This document shows positions 7,870 through 13,082 of a stretch of DNA of 13,082 nucleotides, one piece after another. Position numbers and translations under genes: made by a program. The stretch is from Faucicola sp937889485. GTDB taxonomy: Bacteria; Pseudomonadota; Gammaproteobacteria; Pseudomonadales; Moraxellaceae. Each line of letters begins with the position of its first letter. The first letter of the stretch is position 1. The notes beneath the pieces are model-generated. The model did no database searches, was not told the origin of the DNA, and saw only the letters and a list, made by a program, of their open reading frames with translations. The stretch spans positions 1-13,082 of the forward strand of contig JBOFWQ010000097.1 of NCBI GenBank assembly GCA_051653685.1, given 5' to 3'.

Positions 7870-8847
7870 ATGTTATTTCAAAACAGCAAACACCCCATTG
7901 AAATGAAAGTAACCCATCTCAACAAAGCCTACGACCAGCGTAAAGCCCAATTATTACTACAATTAGGCGATAAAAAAAGTGTCAAAGCCTTGCTCAAAAA
8001 CACCTTAACGCAAAAAGCCACCCATGAAAAAACCAAGTTTGGCTTATTTAAAACTAAAGCCTTACCCAAACACACGTTTGTGTTGGACTTTTATGGCGAT
8101 ATCAAAGCCACCGAAGTGCAGCAGCTGAGAGAAGAAATTAGCACGTTATTGACCGTGGCTAAGGCAGGTGATGAGGTGATTGTACGCCTAGAGTCATCGG
8201 GCGGTATGGTGCATGCCTATGGGCTTGCTGCTGCCCAATTGGCGCGTCTTAAAGAGGCAGGGCTTTATTTGACGGTGTGTATTGACAAAGTGGCTGCCAG
8301 TGGCGGCTATATGATGGCGTGTGTCGCTGACAAGATTTTGGCGGCGCCGTTTGCGGTGGTGGGTTCAATTGGCGTAGTGGCACAAGTACCCAATTTTCAT
8401 GAGTTACTTGAAAAACATGACATTGACGTTGAAGTATTTACCGCAGGCAAATACAAACGCACCGTGACGGTACTGGGTAAAAACAGCGAAGCAGACAAAC
8501 AAAAATTTCAGCAAGAACTCGAAGAAACCCACCAACTATTCAAAGACTTTGTCACCAAATACCGCCCCTCGCTTGACATTGAACAGGTCGCAACGGGCGA
8601 GCATTGGTATGGCGAGGACGCAATGAAGCGCCATTTGGTCGATGAGCTGCAGACATCAGACAGCTATATTTTAGCCAAAATGCAGGACAACGAGGTCTAT
8701 GCCCTTGCCTCCCGCCAAAAACCCACCATCGCCCAAAAACTTGGGCTAGCGCAAGCGGCGCAGGCAGTGGTTGCCACCGCCATTGACAAAATACCAGAAG
8801 CTTTGTTACAACTTGAGCGTACCAAATTGCCGCGATTTAAACAGTAA
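7870..8847 (+). CDS. sohB: SohB-like S49 peptidase without membrane anchor
   Basis: The 325-residue protein belongs to the SppA/SohB Ser-Lys peptidases (S49). RLESSGGMVHAYGLAA at 106-121 is the oxyanion-hole region. Nucleophile Ser144 lies in VAASGGYMMACVADK. General base Lys196 lies in TAGKYKRT, 52 residues later, as in bacterial SppA. HQLFKDFV (221-228), RPSLDIEQVATGEHWYG (232-248) and VDE complete a close match to E. coli SohB. E. coli SohB begins with a transmembrane segment; here residues 1-65 are polar and lysine-rich with none, and a TAG stop lies in frame at 7858-7860, so no anchored start is missed. The ATG has AGGA seven bases upstream. The last codons lie in a 14-bp tandem repeat. 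It probably degrades misfolded or signal-peptide fragments; a soluble cytoplasmic location is inferred. Confidence 0.93.
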   Translation: MLFQNSKHPIEMKVTHLNKAYDQRKAQLLLQLGDKKSVKALLKNTLTQKATHEKTKFGLFKTKALPKHTFVLDFYGDIKATEVQQLREEISTLLTVAKAGDEVIVRLESSGGMVHAYGLAAAQLARLKEAGLYLTVCIDKVAASGGYMMACVADKILAAPFAVVGSIGVVAQVPNFHELLEKHDIDVEVFTAGKYKRTVTVLGKNSEADKQKFQQELEETHQLFKDFVTKYRPSLDIEQVATGEHWYGEDAMKRHLVDELQTSDSYILAKMQDNEVYALASRQKPTIAQKLGLAQAAQAVVATAIDKIPEALLQLERTKLPRFKQ

Positions 8848-8864
8848 AAATTAAACAGTAAAAA
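8837..8864. repeat. Perfect 14-bp tandem repeat across the sohB stop codon
   Basis: TTAAACAGTAAAAA occurs twice head to tail (8837-8850 and 8851-8864). The sohB stop TAA (8845-8847) lies in the first copy, and a partial third copy (AAACAG) follows. It looks like a slippage or short duplication at the gene end. Confidence 0.85.
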
Positions 8865-8889
8865 ACAGTCGTGGTCTAAAAAATAGGCT

Positions 8890-8920
8890 AAGAGGCATCG
8901 CATACGTGCTACGCCCTCTT
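8890..8920 (+). other. Imperfect hairpin, possible RNA structure after sohB
   Basis: The left arm AAGAGGCATCGCA pairs with TGCTACGCC(C)TCTT around a TACG loop, with two mismatches and one bulged C. No clean T-run follows directly, so it is not a typical intrinsic terminator. It could protect the sohB mRNA end or be part of a small RNA. Confidence 0.4.
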
Positions 8921-9139
8921 GCTATGCTTGATTTTAAAGGTGTTCACGACGCCCCCATCAGTTAAATGATAAGTTAAATAGGATTGAGCCAGTTTTTTAA
9001 CCACCACCCACCAAATTACGCAAAAACTGCGCAAAAAAATACTTTTTTCCCCTAAAAAAATCCGTAATGGGCATGGGTATCATACAATAATTGGCACACT
9101 CACCGCCAAATATTGCTACCAATCTGTAGCTAAACCCCT

Positions 9140-9145
9140 TACAAT
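9140..9145 (+). promoter_or_regulatory. Candidate -10 element for the DUF1543 gene
   Basis: TACAAT is 5/6 to the -10 consensus. It would place the start site near 9152, inside the left arm of the following hairpin, so such a transcript could not form the full terminator. No good -35 hexamer is at the right distance, so support is weak. Confidence 0.25.
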
Positions 9146-9146
9146 C

Positions 9147-9184
9147 AACCTGTTTTAGTCATTTATTGGTAAAACAGGTTTTTT
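9147..9184 (+). terminator. Intrinsic terminator-like hairpin just upstream of the DUF1543 gene
   Basis: An 11-bp perfect stem, AACCTGTTTTA (9147-9157) with TAAAACAGGTT (9170-9180), a 12-nt loop, and T residues running on to 9184. The T-run is only on the plus-strand side. It would end transcripts coming from sohB or from an RNA in the intergenic region, or act as an attenuator for the next gene. Confidence 0.7.
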
Positions 9185-9201
9185 GTAAGGAAAATAAAAA
9201 A

Positions 9202-9807
9202 ATGAAACTGATTATGGCAAAAATCGGCGCAAGACCCAAAGGACGGCTGATTGAACAGCATGATGTGGTATTTGGCGTGGTCAATGGTCTATCGGATATG
9301 GTTGCTTTGGTGGATCAAGCGTGGTCTGAAGTCAAAGGCAAATGGCACATTGATGCTTGGCGTGAGGTGCAGCGTGTTGGCGATTATCGTATAGGCATCG
9401 CGCCGCCATCTGAGCGCGTTGACACGACCGAGCACACCCAGCAGCCGCAGCTATATTTTGTTAATTTGGGGGGATATTTGCCCAACCAATTTGAAGAGTT
9501 TCATTATAAAACCTTGGTGGTTGCCGAGAGTATGGCAAAAGCCACCGCCGCGGTCAAAACCAGCGATTTTTATCGAGATTATTGTTTTGAAAACGATGAC
9601 AGTCGCATCAGCGGTGCCGCGACTAGCCATGTAGACGATAAACACCTGCTGGATATCGATGATCTGCACTGTGTGGCAGCGTTGCTGGCGGATACTGCAG
9701 CGCTACAAATCACACCGTTGACCCCTGCCGAACAGCAATCTATGCCTGAAGATTTTTTACATATTGGTTACTTGCCTAGAAAATCATTGCTGCAATTGGC
9801 AGACTAA
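9202..9807 (+). CDS. DUF1543 domain-containing protein
   Basis: A 201-residue protein of unknown function. The N-terminal half, with KIGARPKGRLIEQHD and GKWHIDAWREV, matches the DUF1543 signature as I remember it. The second half repeats the pattern: an FVNLGGYLPNQFEEFH stretch, a hydrophobic VVAESMAKA helix, then KTSDFYRD and a DDKH...DIDDL segment. The protein thus looks like two related units. No membrane segment or signal peptide is seen. The frame opens at a TTG at 9166 within the upstream hairpin, but the ATG at 9202, with AAGGA ten bases before it and the family's MK(L)-type N-terminus, is the likely start. The helicase gene begins 39 bp downstream on the same strand, so the two may be cotranscribed. 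No function can be given. Confidence 0.88.
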   Translation: MKLIMAKIGARPKGRLIEQHDVVFGVVNGLSDMVALVDQAWSEVKGKWHIDAWREVQRVGDYRIGIAPPSERVDTTEHTQQPQLYFVNLGGYLPNQFEEFHYKTLVVAESMAKATAAVKTSDFYRDYCFENDDSRISGAATSHVDDKHLLDIDDLHCVAALLADTAALQITPLTPAEQQSMPEDFLHIGYLPRKSLLQLAD

Positions 9808-9846
9808 TTTTATTTTTACTTAATCACAAGCTGTTGATAACCTCGT

Positions 9847-11805
9847 ATGAAGCAATCCACCGCACTCGATATTTTAAAAACTGGCAAAAACGTCTTTTTG
9901 ACAGGCTCAGCAGGGGCAGGCAAAACCTATACCATTAATCAATATTTACATTATTTGAGGGCGCGCGAGGTAGCAGTTGCGGTGACCGCCAGCACAGGTA
10001 TTGCCGCCACGCACATGAATGGCATGACCATTCATAGCTGGGTAGGTATGGGTATTTTAAATGAATTGACCGCCAAAGATATTGCCCGTATCAAAAAACG
10101 TACGGTGGTCGCCGAACGTATCCAGCGCACCCAAGTGTTAATTATTGATGAAATATCCATGCTACACCGACAGCAGCTGGATATTATCAATCAAATTTTG
10201 CAAGCAGTTCGCGACAATGATGCCGCTTTTGGTGGGGTGCAGCTGCTAGTGGCAGGCGATTTTTTTCAGTTACCGCCTATTGGCGAACCGCATGAAACCA
10301 ACCGTGATAAGTTTGCCTTTATGGCAAAGGCTTGGCTGGACGCTGATTTTCAAATTTGCTATCTATCTGAGCAGCATCGCCAAAAAAGTAGCGATACCCA
10401 ACACATAGGCAATCAATATTTTGGGTTGGATCTAACTGCCATCTTAAACCAAATTCGTAGCCAATCTTTCACGCCGCAAATCATGCCCGCCTTGACCGCC
10501 ACCGCAGAGCATAAGCTATCGCAGCAGCGCACACGACTCTTTACGCACAATATGAATGTGCAAGCCCTCAATGAACAGGAGCTTGCCAAACTGACCACAC
10601 CATCACAAACCTTTGTTGGCTTTGGTGAAGGCGATGAAAAACTGGTGGAAACGCTCAAAAAATCGGTACGCAATACCCCAGAGCTCACCCTAAAAATTGG
10701 CGCCAAGGTCATGTTTATCAAGAATGATGCCGAGCTCAACGTATCCAATGGTACCATGGGCAAAGTGATTGATTTTGTTGCTATTAGCAATGAAGATGCC
10801 CAAAAATTAGCCAATACGGGGTCAATTACTCCCACCGATACAGCCACCGATGATGATTTACCCTCGCAGGTAGCCGCCACAGCGCCTACCAATGCCTCGG
10901 CATCTGACAGCGCTCATCAAAATCAGCCGCGTTATCCCTTGGTGCTACTCAATGATGGGCGCAAAGTTACCGTGGCATACGCAGCATGGCGTATTGATGA
11001 TGAAGAAGGCGAAATGCTGGCAGCTTATTATCACATGCCGTTAACCCTGGCTTGGGCAATTACCATTCACAAAAGCCAAGGCATGACACTCGATGCTGCC
11101 GAGATTGATTTATCAAAAACCTTTGAAAAAGGGCAAGGCTACGTGGCATTATCACGACTAAAACAGCTATCAGGACTGCAGCTATTAGGGATCAATGAAT
11201 TAAGCTTACAGCTTGACCCGCTTGCGCGTGGGGCAGACCAACGCTTTCAGGCCATCAGTGATGAACAAGAAGGTCAATTTTTAACATTGGCTGAGTCAAG
11301 CATTAAGCAACAGCAGCAAGCCTTTATTCTTGGTAGTGGTGGTACTCTTGATCAGCAAAAGATCAATGCCTATGATAAAAAAATCAAGCAGCAACAAAAA
11401 ATGATTGAACAGCGCCGCCAAGCTGTCCAGCAATTGCAGCACTTAGAAGAAAGTGCCGTGGGCGTCATTACCCCAACCATCCTTGAAACCAAGGCACTGC
11501 TAGATGAAAGTTTGACCATCGCCGAGATTGCTGAGGCGCGTAACCTTGCCCAATCCACCATCATGGGACACCTTGAAAAACTAGCGGTGCATATCAATGA
11601 GCTGAATTTAGAGCACATTCAGCCAACACCAGAATGGCTCAAACCTGTTGCCAAAGCCTATCAAAAAATACGCAAACGTGACGATCGCCGTGACCAAGAT
11701 GACGATGGCAACATAAAAATTCGCCCGATTTTTGATGAGCTACGCGGTGAATATACGTATAGTGACATTCGTTTGGCACTGTTATTTATCAAAAAAACAG
11801 ACTAA
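9847..11805 (+). CDS. PIF1-like SF1B DNA helicase with C-terminal HTH domain
   Basis: A 652-residue ATP-dependent helicase, probably 5'-3', acting on DNA. Walker A is GSAGAGKT (20-27), Ia is TASTGIAA (48-55), Walker B is LIIDEIS (98-104), motif III is GDFFQLPP (137-144), and QHR is at 176-178. NGTMG (301-305) belongs to the PIF1/RecD2 core, followed by IHKSQGMT (407-414) and YVALSR (432-437). Between NGTMG and KSQG sits a low-complexity Thr/Ala/Ser/Asp insertion (about 318-360). After the core come a Gln-rich predicted coiled coil (about 485-535) and a helix-turn-helix-like segment (about 547-580, LTIAEIAEARNLAQSTIMGHL) resembling the HTH seen at RecQ C-termini. A charged tail ends the protein. 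It lies 39 bp after the DUF1543 gene; the ATG has no clear ribosome-binding site. Roles in replication fork or G-quadruplex processing are family-based inference. Confidence 0.92.
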   Translation: MKQSTALDILKTGKNVFLTGSAGAGKTYTINQYLHYLRAREVAVAVTASTGIAATHMNGMTIHSWVGMGILNELTAKDIARIKKRTVVAERIQRTQVLIIDEISMLHRQQLDIINQILQAVRDNDAAFGGVQLLVAGDFFQLPPIGEPHETNRDKFAFMAKAWLDADFQICYLSEQHRQKSSDTQHIGNQYFGLDLTAILNQIRSQSFTPQIMPALTATAEHKLSQQRTRLFTHNMNVQALNEQELAKLTTPSQTFVGFGEGDEKLVETLKKSVRNTPELTLKIGAKVMFIKNDAELNVSNGTMGKVIDFVAISNEDAQKLANTGSITPTDTATDDDLPSQVAATAPTNASASDSAHQNQPRYPLVLLNDGRKVTVAYAAWRIDDEEGEMLAAYYHMPLTLAWAITIHKSQGMTLDAAEIDLSKTFEKGQGYVALSRLKQLSGLQLLGINELSLQLDPLARGADQRFQAISDEQEGQFLTLAESSIKQQQQAFILGSGGTLDQQKINAYDKKIKQQQKMIEQRRQAVQQLQHLEESAVGVITPTILETKALLDESLTIAEIAEARNLAQSTIMGHLEKLAVHINELNLEHIQPTPEWLKPVAKAYQKIRKRDDRRDQDDDGNIKIRPIFDELRGEYTYSDIRLALLFIKKTD

Positions 11806-11852
11806 AGTTATTAAATTGATGTACTGTCAATATTGAACAACCACATGGACTG

Positions 11853-11873
11853 ATGTTTTGACCATGTTTTGAC
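11853..11873. repeat. Direct repeat ATGTTTTGAC, 11-bp spacing, upstream of the gap-like gene
   Basis: ATGTTTTGAC occurs at 11853-11862 and 11864-11873, one helical turn apart and ending about 17 bp before the TTG start. This could be a regulator-binding site, though a chance or slippage repeat is possible. I see no good promoter in 11806-11890. Confidence 0.5.
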
Positions 11874-11890
11874 AATGAAAGGATTGCTAT

Positions 11891-12982
11891 TTGTTAAACC
11901 ATTTCACCAAACGACCCTCAAATATTGCCATTAACGGCTTTGGGCGTATCGGGCGCAATGTGCTGCGCGCCTACCTAGAGCGCTGTTGCCAAAATCCATT
12001 GGCGTTGCCACCGTTTAACATTGTTGCCATCAATGACATTGCTGACCCTGTCACGCTATTGCATTTATTAAAGTATGATACGACGCACGGGCGCTTGACC
12101 CACCAATGTCCTATTGAGGTGAGCCTTACCACAGATAGTCATGCAGACAATGTACAGTATTTTTTGCGCATTTATCATGCAAGTTTTGAGTTCAAAATCC
12201 AGTTATTACAGCAGCCCAACCCCACTAAATTGCCTTGGGACGCTCTTGGCATTGATGTGGTGCTAGAGAGTACAGGGCATTTTCGCAGCTATGAACAAGC
12301 CTCCCAGCATATCAGCGCAGGGGCAGCGCAGGTGCTGATAGGGGCTGCCCCATTTGATCATGTGGATGCCAGTATTGTGCTAGGCGTCAACAACCATGAG
12401 CTAAGCCTAGACAAAAAAATCTTATCTAGCGTGTCTTGTACCACCCAAGCGTTGGTGCCGCTGTTGTATGTGCTTGATGAGGCGTATGGCATTGCATCGG
12501 CGATGATGACCGAAATCCATGCAGTGACGGCAGACCAAACCGTGCTTGACCAAGTGCACCGTGATTTGCGCCGCGCTAGGGCGTCAGGGCACAATATCAT
12601 TCCTACCACCTCAAGCAGTATTGGGGCGGTGAATAAGGTCATGCCGCACATGGCGGATAAAATCAACGGCTATTCTATCCGCGTGCCAACCATGGATGTG
12701 GCGGCGATTGATGTCACCTTTACCTTTGAGCAAGATACCACGGTTGAGGCGATTAATACCTTACTCAAACATGCCAGCGCCAGCACTTTTTTAAGTATCA
12801 TGGATTTTAGTGATGAGCCGCTGGTATCGAGCGATTTTATCCATAATCCGCACTCGCTGGTGATTGATAGCTTACAGACCATGAGTGTTGGCAAGCAGTT
12901 TAAGGTTTTTGCTTGGTATGACAATGAGTGGGGCTATGCCAATCGTATGCTAGATATTTGCCAAAAGTTAGCCAAACGCTAA
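11891..12982 (+). CDS. gap: GAPDH-family dehydrogenase (gap/epd-like), SCTTQ variant
   Basis: The 363-residue protein belongs to the phosphorylating glyceraldehyde-3-phosphate / erythrose-4-phosphate dehydrogenases. The NAD-binding fold has INGFGRIGRN (14-23) and INDIADP (47-53), then KYDTTHGR (61-68). Catalytic Cys183 is in SCTTQ and His210 in TEIHAVTADQ. HRDLRRARAS (223-232) and WYDNEWGYANRM near the C-terminus are typical of the family. It is longer than the usual 330-340, partly through extra residues around 72-112. The conserved Asn of SCTTN is Gln here and the next Cys is Ala. The start is TTG, with AAAGGA seven bases upstream and no ATG in frame before the fold. In this group it may serve gluconeogenesis or pyridoxal phosphate precursor supply; Gap and Epd cannot be separated by eye. 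It converges on purH. Confidence 0.88.
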   Translation: MLNHFTKRPSNIAINGFGRIGRNVLRAYLERCCQNPLALPPFNIVAINDIADPVTLLHLLKYDTTHGRLTHQCPIEVSLTTDSHADNVQYFLRIYHASFEFKIQLLQQPNPTKLPWDALGIDVVLESTGHFRSYEQASQHISAGAAQVLIGAAPFDHVDASIVLGVNNHELSLDKKILSSVSCTTQALVPLLYVLDEAYGIASAMMTEIHAVTADQTVLDQVHRDLRRARASGHNIIPTTSSSIGAVNKVMPHMADKINGYSIRVPTMDVAAIDVTFTFEQDTTVEAINTLLKHASASTFLSIMDFSDEPLVSSDFIHNPHSLVIDSLQTMSVGKQFKVFAWYDNEWGYANRMLDICQKLAKR

Positions 12983-12996
12983 AAACGTGGATGTAT

Positions 12997-13031
12997 AAAA
13001 AAGGCGAAACATTCTCTGTTTCGCCTTTTTT
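12997..13031. terminator. Bidirectional intrinsic terminator between gap-like gene and purH
   Basis: A perfect 14-bp inverted repeat (12997-13010 with 13018-13031), core GGCGAAAC/GTTTCGCC, has a 7-nt loop, with A-runs on the left and T-runs on the right. Both strands therefore end in a U-tract, as suits two convergent genes. Confidence 0.92.
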
Positions 13032-13046
13032 ATTAAGCCATAATCA

Positions 13047-13082
13047 TCAGTGTCTAAAATGACGCATCCCTGTGAACACCAT
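13047..13082 (-). CDS. purH: PurH C-terminus (partial; 5' part outside window)
   Basis: The minus strand reads MVFTGMRHFRH followed by TGA (13049-13047). This matches the conserved end of the bifunctional AICAR formyltransferase/IMP cyclohydrolase PurH, which in E. coli ends in FTDMRHFRH. The enzyme catalyses the last two steps of IMP synthesis in the cytoplasm. Only 11 codons are inside the window, so the call rests on this short but distinctive tail and on the terminator placed directly after it. Confidence 0.75.
   Translation of the reverse strand: MVFTGMRHFRH

Larger units (their letters stand above)
8848..9201. other. Gene-poor intergenic region between sohB and the DUF1543 gene
   Basis: This 354-bp stretch has no convincing reading frame. 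It holds the second copy of the 14-bp repeat, an imperfect hairpin at 8889-8920, two AGTTAAAT copies 12 bp apart (8960-8967 and 8972-8979), an A/T-rich zone around 9021-9062, two TACAAT hexamers (9083-9088 and 9140-9145) and a terminator-like hairpin at 9147-9184. Such density of structure would suit a small RNA or a regulated leader, but neither is shown by the sequence alone. Confidence 0.6.

Noticed and set aside
9166..9201. TTG start at 9166 for the DUF1543 protein
   Set aside because: It lies in the terminator hairpin and adds 12 residues unlike the family; the ATG at 9202 has its own ribosome-binding sequence.
10413..10892. 159-residue antisense frame inside the helicase gene
   Set aside because: It lies wholly opposite a well-conserved helicase region, and its low-complexity Ser/Val composition is that of a complementary-strand shadow.
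11827..11836. TCAATATTGA palindrome upstream of the gap-like gene
   Set aside because: Only 10 bp, A/T-rich and not extendable; expected by chance.
1..13082. CRISPR arrays, tRNA/rRNA genes, IS elements, toxin-antitoxin or phage genes
   Set aside because: None of their signatures was found on either strand by reading.

Overview
The window looks like chromosomal DNA from a gammaproteobacterium of the family Moraxellaceae (Moraxella, Psychrobacter or Acinetobacter relatives). This rests on the moderate GC content, the Pseudomonas/Acinetobacter-type aspartyl-tRNA synthetase, and aspS sitting next to a lipooligosaccharide (LOS) glycosyltransferase cluster. In Acinetobacter the LOS outer-core (OC) locus is bounded by aspS and ilvE. 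No phage, IS element, CRISPR array, tRNA or rRNA was seen. Genus-level assignment is inference.

Left part (1-7588, all on the minus strand): a tight, probably single operon. In transcription order it holds aspS, an LpxL/HtrB-type lipid A acyltransferase, a GT-A-like glycosyltransferase with a DID motif, a protein made of two fused WaaE-like GT2 domains, an unrecognised 247-residue protein, a second putative glycosyltransferase with a DSD motif, and a polysaccharide deacetylase cut by the window edge. Gaps run from about 50 bp down to a 1-bp overlap, which suggests translational coupling. The genes fit a pathway that finishes lipid A and builds and modifies the LOS core at the inner membrane. 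The two-domain GT2 protein recalls Lgt3 of Moraxella catarrhalis, a bifunctional glucosyltransferase of the heptose-free LOS core.

Middle (7589-9201): a divergent promoter region between aspS and sohB, then a SohB-type S49 peptidase that lacks the usual N-terminal membrane anchor. A 354-bp gene-poor stretch follows, with a 14-bp tandem repeat across the sohB stop codon, an imperfect hairpin, and a terminator-like hairpin 17 bp upstream of the next gene.

Right part (9202-13082, mostly plus strand): a DUF1543 protein with two related halves, a PIF1-like SF1B helicase with a low-complexity insertion and a C-terminal HTH domain, and a GAPDH-family dehydrogenase with a TTG start and an unusual SCTTQ active-site motif. 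A strong bidirectional terminator separates this last gene from the convergent purH, of which only the last 11 codons are present.

No wholly new system is evident. The most distinctive parts are the LOS locus with its tandem-domain GT2 enzyme and orphan protein, and the regulatory layout around 9140-9201.
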